DNA of 7,615 nt, taken from contig DAOWFD010000002.1 in the NCBI GenBank assembly GCA_030638185.1, positions 1 to 7,615 of the forward strand, read 5' to 3'. This DNA is from Candidatus Aegiribacteria sp. Lineage in GTDB: Bacteria > Fermentibacterota > Fermentibacteria > Fermentibacterales > JCC-6. A program made the position numbers and the translations under genes. Under the pieces are notes generated by a model. The model ran no database searches and was not told the origin of the DNA. It was given only the letters and a program-made list of their open reading frames with translations. This document shows, one piece after another, positions 1-4,658 of this stretch (position 1 is its first letter; each line of letters begins with the position of its first letter).

Positions 1-123
1 CTCGGTGAAGGTTATCCGAATACCGTTAGACAGTACTCTTCTATCTGCAGGAGCTATCCCTGATTTCTCCAGTATCCCTACCACTTCATCAACCCGCTGT
101 GCGAGTTCTCCGCCGGGAATCAC
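1..123 (-). CDS. N-terminal part of an unrecognised protein (runs off the left edge)
   Basis: Forty-one codons are open from a GTG at 123-121 to the window edge, reading M-I-P-G-G-E-L-A-Q-R-V-D-E-V-V-G-I-L and ending near N-G-I-R-I-T-F-T-E. The GTG overlaps the TGA of the DUF3108 gene as GTGA (123-120), the usual geometry of a translationally coupled operon gene; the ribosome site in front is weak (GCGGAA). The visible part suggests an amphipathic helix (about residues 6-20) followed by a beta strand, with no signal peptide, so a cytoplasmic protein is likely. I do not recognise the family from 41 residues. It is the third gene of the glycosyltransferase-DUF3108 operon. Confidence is for a real gene, not for function. 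Confidence 0.6.
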   Translation of the reverse strand, partial: MIPGGELAQRVDEVVGILEKSGIAPADRRVLSNGIRITFTE

Positions 124-944
124 TGGGTTTCCGCACAGTAGATTTCAAACCCCGGGTTATCGATTTCGATAGGTGTGCCGAGAGTGTAATCCTCAAGTAC
201 GCAGACAATTTCACCAATAACTATCGCGCTACGCATAAGGACCGGCATGTGTCTCTCATCGTCTGTGAGCCAGATCCATATTTCCCCCTGCTGATCGAAG
301 ATACCCTGTGATCTAAGTGCAGGCTGAATCATTATGCAGTCGAATTCTCCAGCTGGTACCCTTATATGATCCCTTTCGTGAACGATTACCTCAAGAGGGT
401 AATTATCGTTATCTACATGACAGTCCATATAGTAGGTGTTCCCAACCTCCAGGGGAAGCGTCCTTGCGAAATAGAAGCAGCTCAGGACATCCAGAACATG
501 GGGTGGAATATCCATCTCCATAAGTGAAGAATCGGTCTCTTCCGGATAATACACCATCCCTGCGTCCTGATCAAAAAACACTTCCTCCCTATACTCGAAA
601 TCACCCTCATGCAGGTCCTTTGAAAAAAAGAGGGTATGGAACTGAACTATGTCCAGGAGAGCTTCATTGACATCGTTGACCTCAAAAAACGTGCTGAATG
701 CGGGATTAGACCTGGCAGTTGCCATTATTCTATAAGCCATAAGTCCCTCGTACTGTTCCGGTCCGGTAACAGCCAGAACCGCTGTTCCTGCTTTGATAAT
801 ACCGTATTCAACACTGAACTCCAGTCTCTCTCCCGGTCCAAAAGCGTTGTTCTCAACATATCTTGGCAGGCATTCCTCGAGAGAGGCATCGGTTTCCAGT
901 GAATCCGTTAATAATAGACTCATCACAATAAGAATTACTGTCAT
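120..944 (-). CDS. DUF3108 domain protein, probably exported
   Basis: A 274-residue protein matching the DUF3108 pattern. An early G-E-R-L-E-F-S-V-E-Y-G with a following K-A-G-T-A lies near residues 38-54. L-D-V-L-S-C-F-Y-F-A-R-T-L-P-L-E-V-G lies near 151-168, V-P-A-G-E-F-D-C at 196-203, and I-W-L-T-D-D-E-R-H-M-P-V near 223-235, then a strand ending V-I-G-E-I. DUF3108 proteins are usually periplasmic or envelope-associated, all-beta and of unknown biochemical role. The N-terminus has a hydrophobic stretch (residues 2-12) but no Lys or Arg before it, so the export signal is atypical. The ATG at 944 is the only usable start: the preceding in-frame codon stop is the TAA of the glycosyltransferase gene, 18 nt away, and only a weak AGG sits in front. 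The gene is second in a minus-strand operon and its TGA overlaps the GTG of the next gene. Association with a glycosyltransferase fits an envelope role, but that is inference. Confidence 0.85.
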   Translation of the reverse strand: MTVILIVMSLLLTDSLETDASLEECLPRYVENNAFGPGERLEFSVEYGIIKAGTAVLAVTGPEQYEGLMAYRIMATARSNPAFSTFFEVNDVNEALLDIVQFHTLFFSKDLHEGDFEYREEVFFDQDAGMVYYPEETDSSLMEMDIPPHVLDVLSCFYFARTLPLEVGNTYYMDCHVDNDNYPLEVIVHERDHIRVPAGEFDCIMIQPALRSQGIFDQQGEIWIWLTDDERHMPVLMRSAIVIGEIVCVLEDYTLGTPIEIDNPGFEIYCAETQ

Positions 945-962
945 ATCAACCTGCTTTCTACT

Positions 963-2042
963 TTAATGATGATACCTGCGAGAAGGAATCTTGTTCCCTT
1001 CAATTAATGCCTTGAGGGTGAGGTTCCATATTTCCGCTGTCACGGGGTAGCTGAGTCTATCAATACAAATTTTCCTGGCACTCCTGCCCATTCTCAGAGC
1101 CATTGAGGGATTTCTAAGCAGGAAAGCTGCCTGTGAAGCGAGCTGTCGGTAGTTGCCCGGAGAATGAAACAGGCCGGTTCTGCCATCCTCAACAAGGTCC
1201 AGAAGTCCGTTTGTGGCTGCTGCCAGAAGGGGGAGTCCTGTGCTCATCATCTCCATTCCCGCCCTGGAAACAACTTCACTTCCAAGGCTTGTAACAACTC
1301 CTATTGTTCCCCTTGAAATCAGATCCCGCACATCCTCAACCTTTCCGGCAAAAGTAATCCTCTTCTCCACTCCGAGACTTCGCGCAAATGACTCAAGCTC
1401 ATCAGCTGACTGCTGGCTTGGTGACCCGGCAACTACCGCTTTAACGTTCTCAGGCAGCAGTTCCAGGGCTCTGATCAGTGTCCTGTGCCCCTTCATGGGG
1501 CTGAGCCTGCCGATGGAAACAAGAAGAGGTTCGAATACTTCTCTCTCCTCCCTGGATGTGTAGAGATCGGTATCTACAGGATGAGGTATTACTGCAACAG
1601 GCCCCTCTCTCTCGCCGGTATAGCCTCTTGCTATCATGAAAGGGGATGGAAATACGACAAGGTTCGTTCTTCTGTCTACTCGTTTCCAGAATCTCCCTGA
1701 ACGGGGTTTCCTTATATCGCACCTTATCCTGACCATTGGAACGTCACCGGCAACCGTGGCGGAAGCCGTCTGACCGTCAGCCCGGGTTGTTACGATCACA
1801 TCCGGCGCAAAACTCCTGATAAGCTTCCTGAAGGGTAAAAGGCCGGTAACAAAGGCTGACTTCTGAAGGTTCAGACCGGTACATTCCAGACCCTGTGCCG
1901 CTGCAGTCCTGGTAACGGGACCATCGGGGGCGGCCTGGATTGTAACATAATGTCCCGTTTCGACCATCATTCTGGCGAGGGCGATTCCGCCTGCTGCTGA
2001 AGCATCAACACCAAGGCAGTTAATGGTTACAAGAATTCTCAA
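963..2042 (-). CDS. Glycosyltransferase family 4 (GT-B fold)
   Basis: A 359-residue GT-B enzyme that should transfer a sugar from a nucleotide-activated donor to an unknown acceptor, at the cytoplasmic face of the membrane. The N-terminal Rossmann half begins M-R-I-L-V-T-I-N with a Gly-rich turn A-A-G-G-I-A at 16-21. The linker carries V-I-P-H-P-V-D-T-D-L-Y (150-160), the counterpart of the usual PNGVD motif. The C-terminal half has S-I-G-R-L-S-P-M-K-G (176-185), with donor-binding Arg179 and Lys184, and the E-x7-E motif (E256 to E264) followed by S-T-G-L-P. The length is normal for GT4. The start is TTG at 2042: an in-frame TAA lies upstream, no ATG is available, and GGAG at 2051-2048 is spaced 5 nt from the TTG. 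It is first in an operon with DUF3108. A truncated second copy of its first ~17 codons lies at 4521-4571. Polysaccharide or lipopolysaccharide assembly is likely but unproven. Confidence 0.9.
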   Translation of the reverse strand: MRILVTINCLGVDASAAGGIALARMMVETGHYVTIQAAPDGPVTRTAAAQGLECTGLNLQKSAFVTGLLPFRKLIRSFAPDVIVTTRADGQTASATVAGDVPMVRIRCDIRKPRSGRFWKRVDRRTNLVVFPSPFMIARGYTGEREGPVAVIPHPVDTDLYTSREEREVFEPLLVSIGRLSPMKGHRTLIRALELLPENVKAVVAGSPSQQSADELESFARSLGVEKRITFAGKVEDVRDLISRGTIGVVTSLGSEVVSRAGMEMMSTGLPLLAAATNGLLDLVEDGRTGLFHSPGNYRQLASQAAFLLRNPSMALRMGRSARKICIDRLSYPVTAEIWNLTLKALIEGNKIPSRRYHH

Positions 2043-2047
2043 ATAGA

Positions 2048-2051
2048 CTCC
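2048..2051 (-). promoter_or_regulatory. Ribosome binding site that fixes the TTG start of the glycosyltransferase
   Basis: GGAG on the minus strand, 5 nt before the TTG at 2042-2040. The same GGAG and TTG are kept in the second repeat copy (4578-4581 on the minus strand), although the gene there is truncated after about 17 matching codons. Confidence 0.65.
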
Positions 2052-2059
2052 AGTGGTTT

Positions 2060-2085
2060 ATTCTACCGGGTTACTCATTTATACT
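2060..2085. promoter_or_regulatory. Candidate divergent promoter elements in repeat copy A
   Basis: On the minus strand, TAGAAT (2065-2060) or TATAAA (2083-2078) could serve as the -10 for the glycosyltransferase. On the plus strand, TATACT (2080-2085) could serve as a -10 for rightward transcription. No convincing -35 hexamer is seen for any of them. Copy B keeps TATAAA and a plus-strand TATAGT (4609-4614), but TAGAAT has become CAGAAA there. These assignments come from hexamer similarity only. Confidence 0.35.
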
Positions 2086-2124
2086 TCCATCATGGCTGCA
2101 ATATATCAAAGGAAAGGGGCATGC

Positions 2125-2332
2125 ATGAACAGCATTCATCATGAGATCATGATCGATGTTCCCGAAGAACCCCTTGATTTCCGGATCCAGAACCCCGTCG
2201 TACTTCCGGTAGTTCCTTCGCGCCTTACCGAATGCATCCAGCGCTGGCTTACCCGGTCGATAGCCGTAAGAGTCCGGAAGAATTGGGTATCTCTACCCGA
2301 AGCACCGGATTTGGGAAGTAACTGCCGGATGA
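2125..2332 (-). pseudogene. Degenerate fragment of a group II intron-type (LtrA-like) reverse transcriptase
   Basis: Two frames on the minus strand together give a reverse-transcriptase remnant. The upstream piece (2332-2273) reads S-S-G-S-Y-F-P-N-P-V-L-R-V-E-I-P, like the early finger region of LtrA-type proteins. The downstream piece (2280-2125, 52 codons) reads D-S-Y-G-Y-R-P-G-K-P-A-L-D-A, then K-Y-D-G-V-L-D, then I-K-G-F-F-G-N-I-D-H-D-L-M-M. These match RT blocks 2 and 3. The stretch normally between them (the G-I-P-T and D-R-I-A-Q region, about 30-35 residues) is missing, and the frame changes at that deletion. The motif A catalytic Asp is Glu (D-P-E-I-K for the usual D-x-D-I-K) and F-F-D has become F-F-G. 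The fragment ends exactly where repeat copy A begins, with the YADD block and the maturase domain absent. I saw no intron RNA domain V beside it. It cannot encode an active enzyme. Confidence 0.8.
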
Positions 2333-2410
2333 GTGTACAGGGATCGGCCCGCCCTGGAAAATGTAAGTACTACGTTATATGAAAAGGGCTTCAAGTATCC
2401 ATTCATGACA

Positions 2411-2440
2411 TTGACAGGGCAGGGTTGTCCTTGGTATAGT
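2411..2440 (+). promoter_or_regulatory. Sigma70-type promoter for the barrel-propeller gene pair
   Basis: A perfect -35 TTGACA (2411-2416) is followed after 18 nt by TATAGT (2435-2440), which matches the -10 consensus at 5 of 6 positions. Transcription would start near 2447 and leave a leader of roughly 105 nt before the barrel gene. It is the best promoter match I noticed in the window, and it lies inside the interval bracketed by the direct repeats, so the cargo carries its own promoter. Confidence 0.6.
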
Positions 2441-2478
2441 CAATTCAGGTAAAGAATCAGGGTGAGAAGGGGTATATT

Positions 2479-2559
2479 TTGAATAGTATTGCTGATGGCG
2501 AACAATCCGGTTTCCTTTCAGTTAGCTATGTGAACGAATTGAACGGAGGGTGGCAATGA
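2479..2559 (+). CDS. Possible 26-residue leader ORF coupled to the barrel gene
   Basis: A TTG at 2479 has AAGGGG (2467-2472) 6 nt upstream and opens 26 codons (N-S-I-A-D-G-E-Q-S-G-F-L-S-V-S-Y and on to N-G-G-W-Q). The TGA at 2557-2559 overlaps the ATG of the barrel gene as ATGA. The frame is open back to a TAG at 2437-2439, so it could instead be the tail of a decayed gene. The composition is protein-like, the product has no membrane segment, and I recognise no family. It lies wholly within the leader of the promoter at 2411-2440. Evidence for translation is only the ribosome site and the overlap. Confidence 0.3.
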   Translation: MNSIADGEQSGFLSVSYVNELNGGWQ

Positions 2560-3080
2560 CAAGAATTTCTACTATGAGCCTGGTGGTGCTTGTATGCTTC
2601 GCCGGGGTCTCAGAAGCCGGTGGCGTGTACATAGGACCCAAAGGCGGCATGATGATAATGGGTCTGACTGACGTAGATAACATTGTGTCGCTTGGAGGTA
2701 TGATCGGTTACGGTGCGCCTTCCGGGATCTCAGCTGAAGTTGAGTTCAACTATGGTGTTTCCGGCGGAGGGTGGACACCAATGCCGGGTGCTACAGCTGA
2801 CTTCAACATCTGGACCGTGGCTGGATATGGTGCATACCGTCTTTCCATGGGCAGCGGAGCGTATCTCAAAGGTAAGATGGGAATTCTCCGTGAATCAGTA
2901 GATGCTGAAGCGACGATCCCGCTCCACGGATCGATTACCATGAGTGGAAATGACACCGGCCTCTCCTTGGGCATCGGTGCCGGCTACAACTTCGTTGAAA
3001 TGGTGATGGCTGAGATCGAGGTTACGATAATCGAGAAAGACGTGACGTTAATCAGTCTTGGAGTAAGCTACAGCTTATAG
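2556..3080 (+). CDS. Small outer-membrane beta-barrel protein (porin/OmpA-barrel-like)
   Basis: A 174-residue exported protein. Residues 1-21 form a signal peptide (M-T-R-I-S-T-M, then a hydrophobic core S-L-V-V-L-V-C-F-A-G-V) with likely cleavage after S-E-A. The mature part starts G-G-V-Y-I-G-P-K-G-G and is made of alternating, Gly-rich amphipathic strands. Examples are near 43-51, 58-66, 84-96, 101-109, 135-146 and 150-158. It ends S-L-G-V-S-Y-S-L, a final strand of beta-signal type but with Leu rather than Phe or Trp at the end. Size and pattern fit an eight-stranded barrel; function and ligand are unknown. I chose ATG 2556 because GGAGG at 2545-2549 is 6 nt before it; the in-frame GTG at 2550 abuts that site and is too close. 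It has its own upstream promoter and is followed, after a hairpin, by the propeller lipoprotein gene in the same direction. Confidence 0.75.
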   Translation: MTRISTMSLVVLVCFAGVSEAGGVYIGPKGGMMIMGLTDVDNIVSLGGMIGYGAPSGISAEVEFNYGVSGGGWTPMPGATADFNIWTVAGYGAYRLSMGSGAYLKGKMGILRESVDAEATIPLHGSITMSGNDTGLSLGIGAGYNFVEMVMAEIEVTIIEKDVTLISLGVSYSL

Positions 3081-3093
3081 CATCCGCTACGAT

Positions 3094-3128
3094 GCAGGGG
3101 GATACCGGGGAATCATCATCCTCCCTGC
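3094..3128 (+). terminator. Strong hairpin after the barrel gene (attenuator or weak terminator)
   Basis: GCAGGGGGAT (3094-3103) pairs with ATCCTCCCTGC (3118-3128): ten base pairs with one bulged T and a 14-nt loop. It starts 13 nt after the barrel stop codon. No U-run follows, so a classical intrinsic terminator is doubtful. It could stabilise the barrel mRNA end or lower expression of the downstream lipoprotein gene. Confidence 0.35.
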
Positions 3129-3183
3129 CCGAACCGCGTAAGAGGATGCATCTTACTTTTCGTCACTCTGGAATGGGGAGAAG

Positions 3184-4167
3184 ATGAAAAAGATATTTAT
3201 TCTTGTGAGTGCGTTTATTCTCCTGTCAATATCATGCGGGGATGATACAACGGGTCCTGGTGGTGGAGGTTCCGACTATCCTGATAAGGTTACAGAATAC
3301 ATAGCATCAAGCCTTTATAGTACTGTTGATATATGTATTTTACCCAACGGTGAATACATGTACGTAAGCCATAATTACAATGAAGGTGTTTTTGTTATCA
3401 GAACTTCCGACTACTCAGTAGTTACAACAGTAGATGTCGGATATTTCTCAAAAGGTCTCGATGTACTTCCGACAGGAGACTATGTGTATGTAGTAAACTC
3501 AGTAAGCAATGATGTTTACATTATAAGAACATCGGACAATACGGTTACTTCTACAATCGATGGATTCAGTAGACCAAATGATCTTGCGATTCTACCCAGC
3601 GGAGAATTCGTATATGTGACGAATTTCGATGGTAACAATGTGTCGATTATTCAAACTTCAGATAATACAGTTGTTGGAACCATAGATGTAGGATCAAGCC
3701 CTGATGGAATCGCTGTCCATCCTAATGGGAACTACCTGTATGTGGCAAACAACAGCAGTAACAGTGTTTCAGTAATAAGGACTTCTGACAATACTGTTGT
3801 TACATCGGTCTCAGTTGGTTCATTACCACGACATCTGGCAGTGCTCCCAAACGGAGAATATGTATATGTGACAAATACAATGAGTGATAACGTATATGTA
3901 ATTGATACATCCGATAACTCGGTTGTTACTACAATCAATGTAGGAAATGCACCTATAGGGATCGATGCTCTTCCAGGCAGTGAATACGTCTACGTAGCAA
4001 ATGGAGCTGCTAATACTATTTCTATAATCAGAACCTCCGATAATACAGTTGTAAATACAATCGATCTGGGAAGTGGTCTTCCTGATCGAATAAAGGCATC
4101 ACTGGATGGTGAGAACGTATATGTAAGCCGTAATACTGGTTTTGATGTTGTGGTGATAGGAAAATAG
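3184..4167 (+). CDS. YVTN-family seven-bladed beta-propeller lipoprotein
   Basis: A 327-residue protein. The N-terminus M-K-K-I-F-I-L-V-S-A-F-I-L-L-S-I-S-C is a lipoprotein signal with Cys18 as the lipidation site; the residue at -3 is Ser, so the lipobox is imperfect. It is followed by the flexible G-D-D-T-T-G-P and a Gly run. From about residue 34 to the end there are seven repeats of ~42 residues. Each has the pattern L-P-N-G-E-Y-V-Y-V-T-N, then V-x-I-I-R-T-S-D-N-T-V-V-T-T-I-x-V-G. The last repeat lacks its outer strand, which the N-terminal V-T-E-Y-I-A could supply to close the ring. YVTN propellers are usually extracytoplasmic and often bind partners or surfaces; no catalytic residues are evident. 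GGGGAG (3175-3180) precedes the ATG closely. It follows the barrel gene by 103 nt in the same direction and may share its promoter. The gene is clearly more A+T-rich than its neighbours (18 of 60 bases G or C at 3481-3540). Confidence 0.88.
   Translation: MKKIFILVSAFILLSISCGDDTTGPGGGGSDYPDKVTEYIASSLYSTVDICILPNGEYMYVSHNYNEGVFVIRTSDYSVVTTVDVGYFSKGLDVLPTGDYVYVVNSVSNDVYIIRTSDNTVTSTIDGFSRPNDLAILPSGEFVYVTNFDGNNVSIIQTSDNTVVGTIDVGSSPDGIAVHPNGNYLYVANNSSNSVSVIRTSDNTVVTSVSVGSLPRHLAVLPNGEYVYVTNTMSDNVYVIDTSDNSVVTTINVGNAPIGIDALPGSEYVYVANGAANTISIIRTSDNTVVNTIDLGSGLPDRIKASLDGENVYVSRNTGFDVVVIGK
3403..4158 (+). repeat. 126-nt tandem coding repeat (propeller blades)
   Basis: The codons for the T-S-D motif recur at 3403, 3529, 3655, 3781, 3907 and 4033, exactly 126 nt apart each time, so six blades follow without any indel. 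The seventh is shifted by one codon (G-S-G-L-P for G-S-x-P) and is truncated. Nucleotide copies are diverged, mostly at third positions, so this is an old, protein-constrained array rather than a recent expansion. Confidence 0.85.
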
Positions 4168-4218
4168 CGGGTTTATAAAACAGGAAATCGTACATTTTCA
4201 GATACTGATGATAACCTA

Positions 4219-4518
4219 TTATCCCCGTATTGCCAGGAATATGCTCCAGCACCACTTGGTGTGCATATCATCAGGGTCTCACAGGTAACCAACCGCCGGT
4301 CTTATTGCCCATTTATCCAGATCAGGACCAATTCTCAGTGATAAATTGAACGAAGGTACAATTCCAAAGTCATCAGAGGTTACTGTATCATCAGCAGGAG
4401 AATCCATCAAGGTAAGAAAAGCAGATAAATTTGCTTCAGTGTAAGAAGTTACCGGAATGGTAACCAGACAGCCGGGATCCAGCAGGCTGTACTCCAATGA
4501 ATTTTCCCTGTAGTTGAG
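4219..4518 (-). pseudogene. 3' fragment of a gene, probably an outer-membrane beta-barrel protein
   Basis: On the minus strand from 4518 an open frame reads L-N-Y-R-E-N-S-L-E-Y-S-L-L-D-P-G, then V-T-I-P-V-T-S-Y. Further on it has D-D-F-G-I-V-P-S-F-N-L-S-L-R-I-G-P-D-L-D-K-W-A-I-R-P-A-V-G-Y-L, halted by TGA at 4281-4279. Reading through that TGA gives D-P-D-D-M-H-T-K-W and a plausible tail ending at TAA 4221-4219, so the TGA may be a former TGG (Trp) codon. Alternating hydrophobic strands with G-P-D-L-D-K-W turns resemble the last strands of a barrel. No start codon or ribosome site belongs to the fragment: its 5' end is cut where repeat copy B begins. It lies antisense to, and tail to tail with, the propeller gene. 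The barrel assignment is inference from strand pattern; the truncation is visible. Confidence 0.5.
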
Positions 4519-4520
4519 CG

Positions 4521-4658
4521 TGCTGTTGAAGCATCAACATCCTGGCAGTTAATGGTTACAGGAATTCTCAAATAAACTCCAGTGGTTTTTTCTGACGGGA
4601 TACTCATTTATAGTTCTATCATGGCTGCAATATCAAAGGAAAGGGGCATGCATGAACA
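4521..4658. repeat. Direct repeat copy B: same segment, now leading the aminotransferase
   Basis: This is the partner of 1992-2131, in the same orientation. Its left end is a remnant of the glycosyltransferase 5' end: a TTG start on the minus strand and codons equivalent to R-I-P-V-T-I-N-C, ending after a region matching D-A-S. The frame then runs into foreign sequence and stops. Its right end provides the AAGGGG ribosome site and ATG (4652) of the intact aminotransferase. The repeat therefore keeps a working promoter for one neighbour and a dead gene stump for the other. Confidence 0.92.
4609..4614 (+). promoter_or_regulatory. Candidate -10 element for the aminotransferase
   Basis: TATAGT lies 37 nt upstream of the aminotransferase ATG and corresponds to TATACT in copy A. 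The expected -35 region is only a T-run, so this is a weak or activator-dependent promoter if it is one at all. Retention in both repeat copies is mild support. Confidence 0.35.

Larger units (their letters stand above)
1992..2131. repeat. Direct repeat copy A: glycosyltransferase 5' end plus divergent promoter
   Basis: This 140-nt segment aligns end to end with 4521-4658. By hand I count 12 substitutions and one 2-nt gap (atatat against atat near 2102), about 91% identity. It holds the first ~17 codons of the glycosyltransferase, the whole divergent intergenic region, an AAGGGG ribosome site and an ATG at 2125. Homology stops just after this ATG (atgaaca), where the reverse-transcriptase fragment begins. 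On the glycosyltransferase side this copy continues into the intact gene, so its left part is functional. Confidence 0.92.

Noticed and set aside
1213..1563. Plus-strand 116-codon ORF within the glycosyltransferase
   Set aside because: It is the antisense shadow of the E-x7-E and donor-binding region of a well-supported gene.
2053..2382. Plus-strand 109-codon ORF (or 85 residues from the ATG at 2125, which has a good ribosome site)
   Set aside because: The ribosome site and ATG belong to the duplicated aminotransferase start. The rest is the antisense shadow of the reverse-transcriptase fragment, whose minus-strand frames give recognisable protein motifs.
2550..2555. GTG at 2550 as the start of the barrel gene
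   Set aside because: It abuts the GGAGG ribosome site; the ATG at 2556 has the correct 6-nt spacing and gives a normal signal peptide.
3080..3095. Five-base-pair hairpin GCATC/GATGC right after the barrel stop
   Set aside because: It is short, has no U-run, and shares bases with the much stronger hairpin at 3094-3128.
3403..4158. Regular repeats as a CRISPR array or satellite
   Set aside because: The 126-nt period is in frame and encodes propeller blades; there are no identical short repeats with unique spacers.
4028..4255. Minus-strand 75-codon ORF across the propeller gene end
   Set aside because: It lies mostly antisense to propeller blades, and its composition does not resemble a protein family.
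2132..4520. The bracketed interval as an insertion sequence or composite transposon
   Set aside because: No transposase ORF or terminal inverted repeats were found by eye. The flanking repeats are duplicated host gene and promoter sequence, not element ends.
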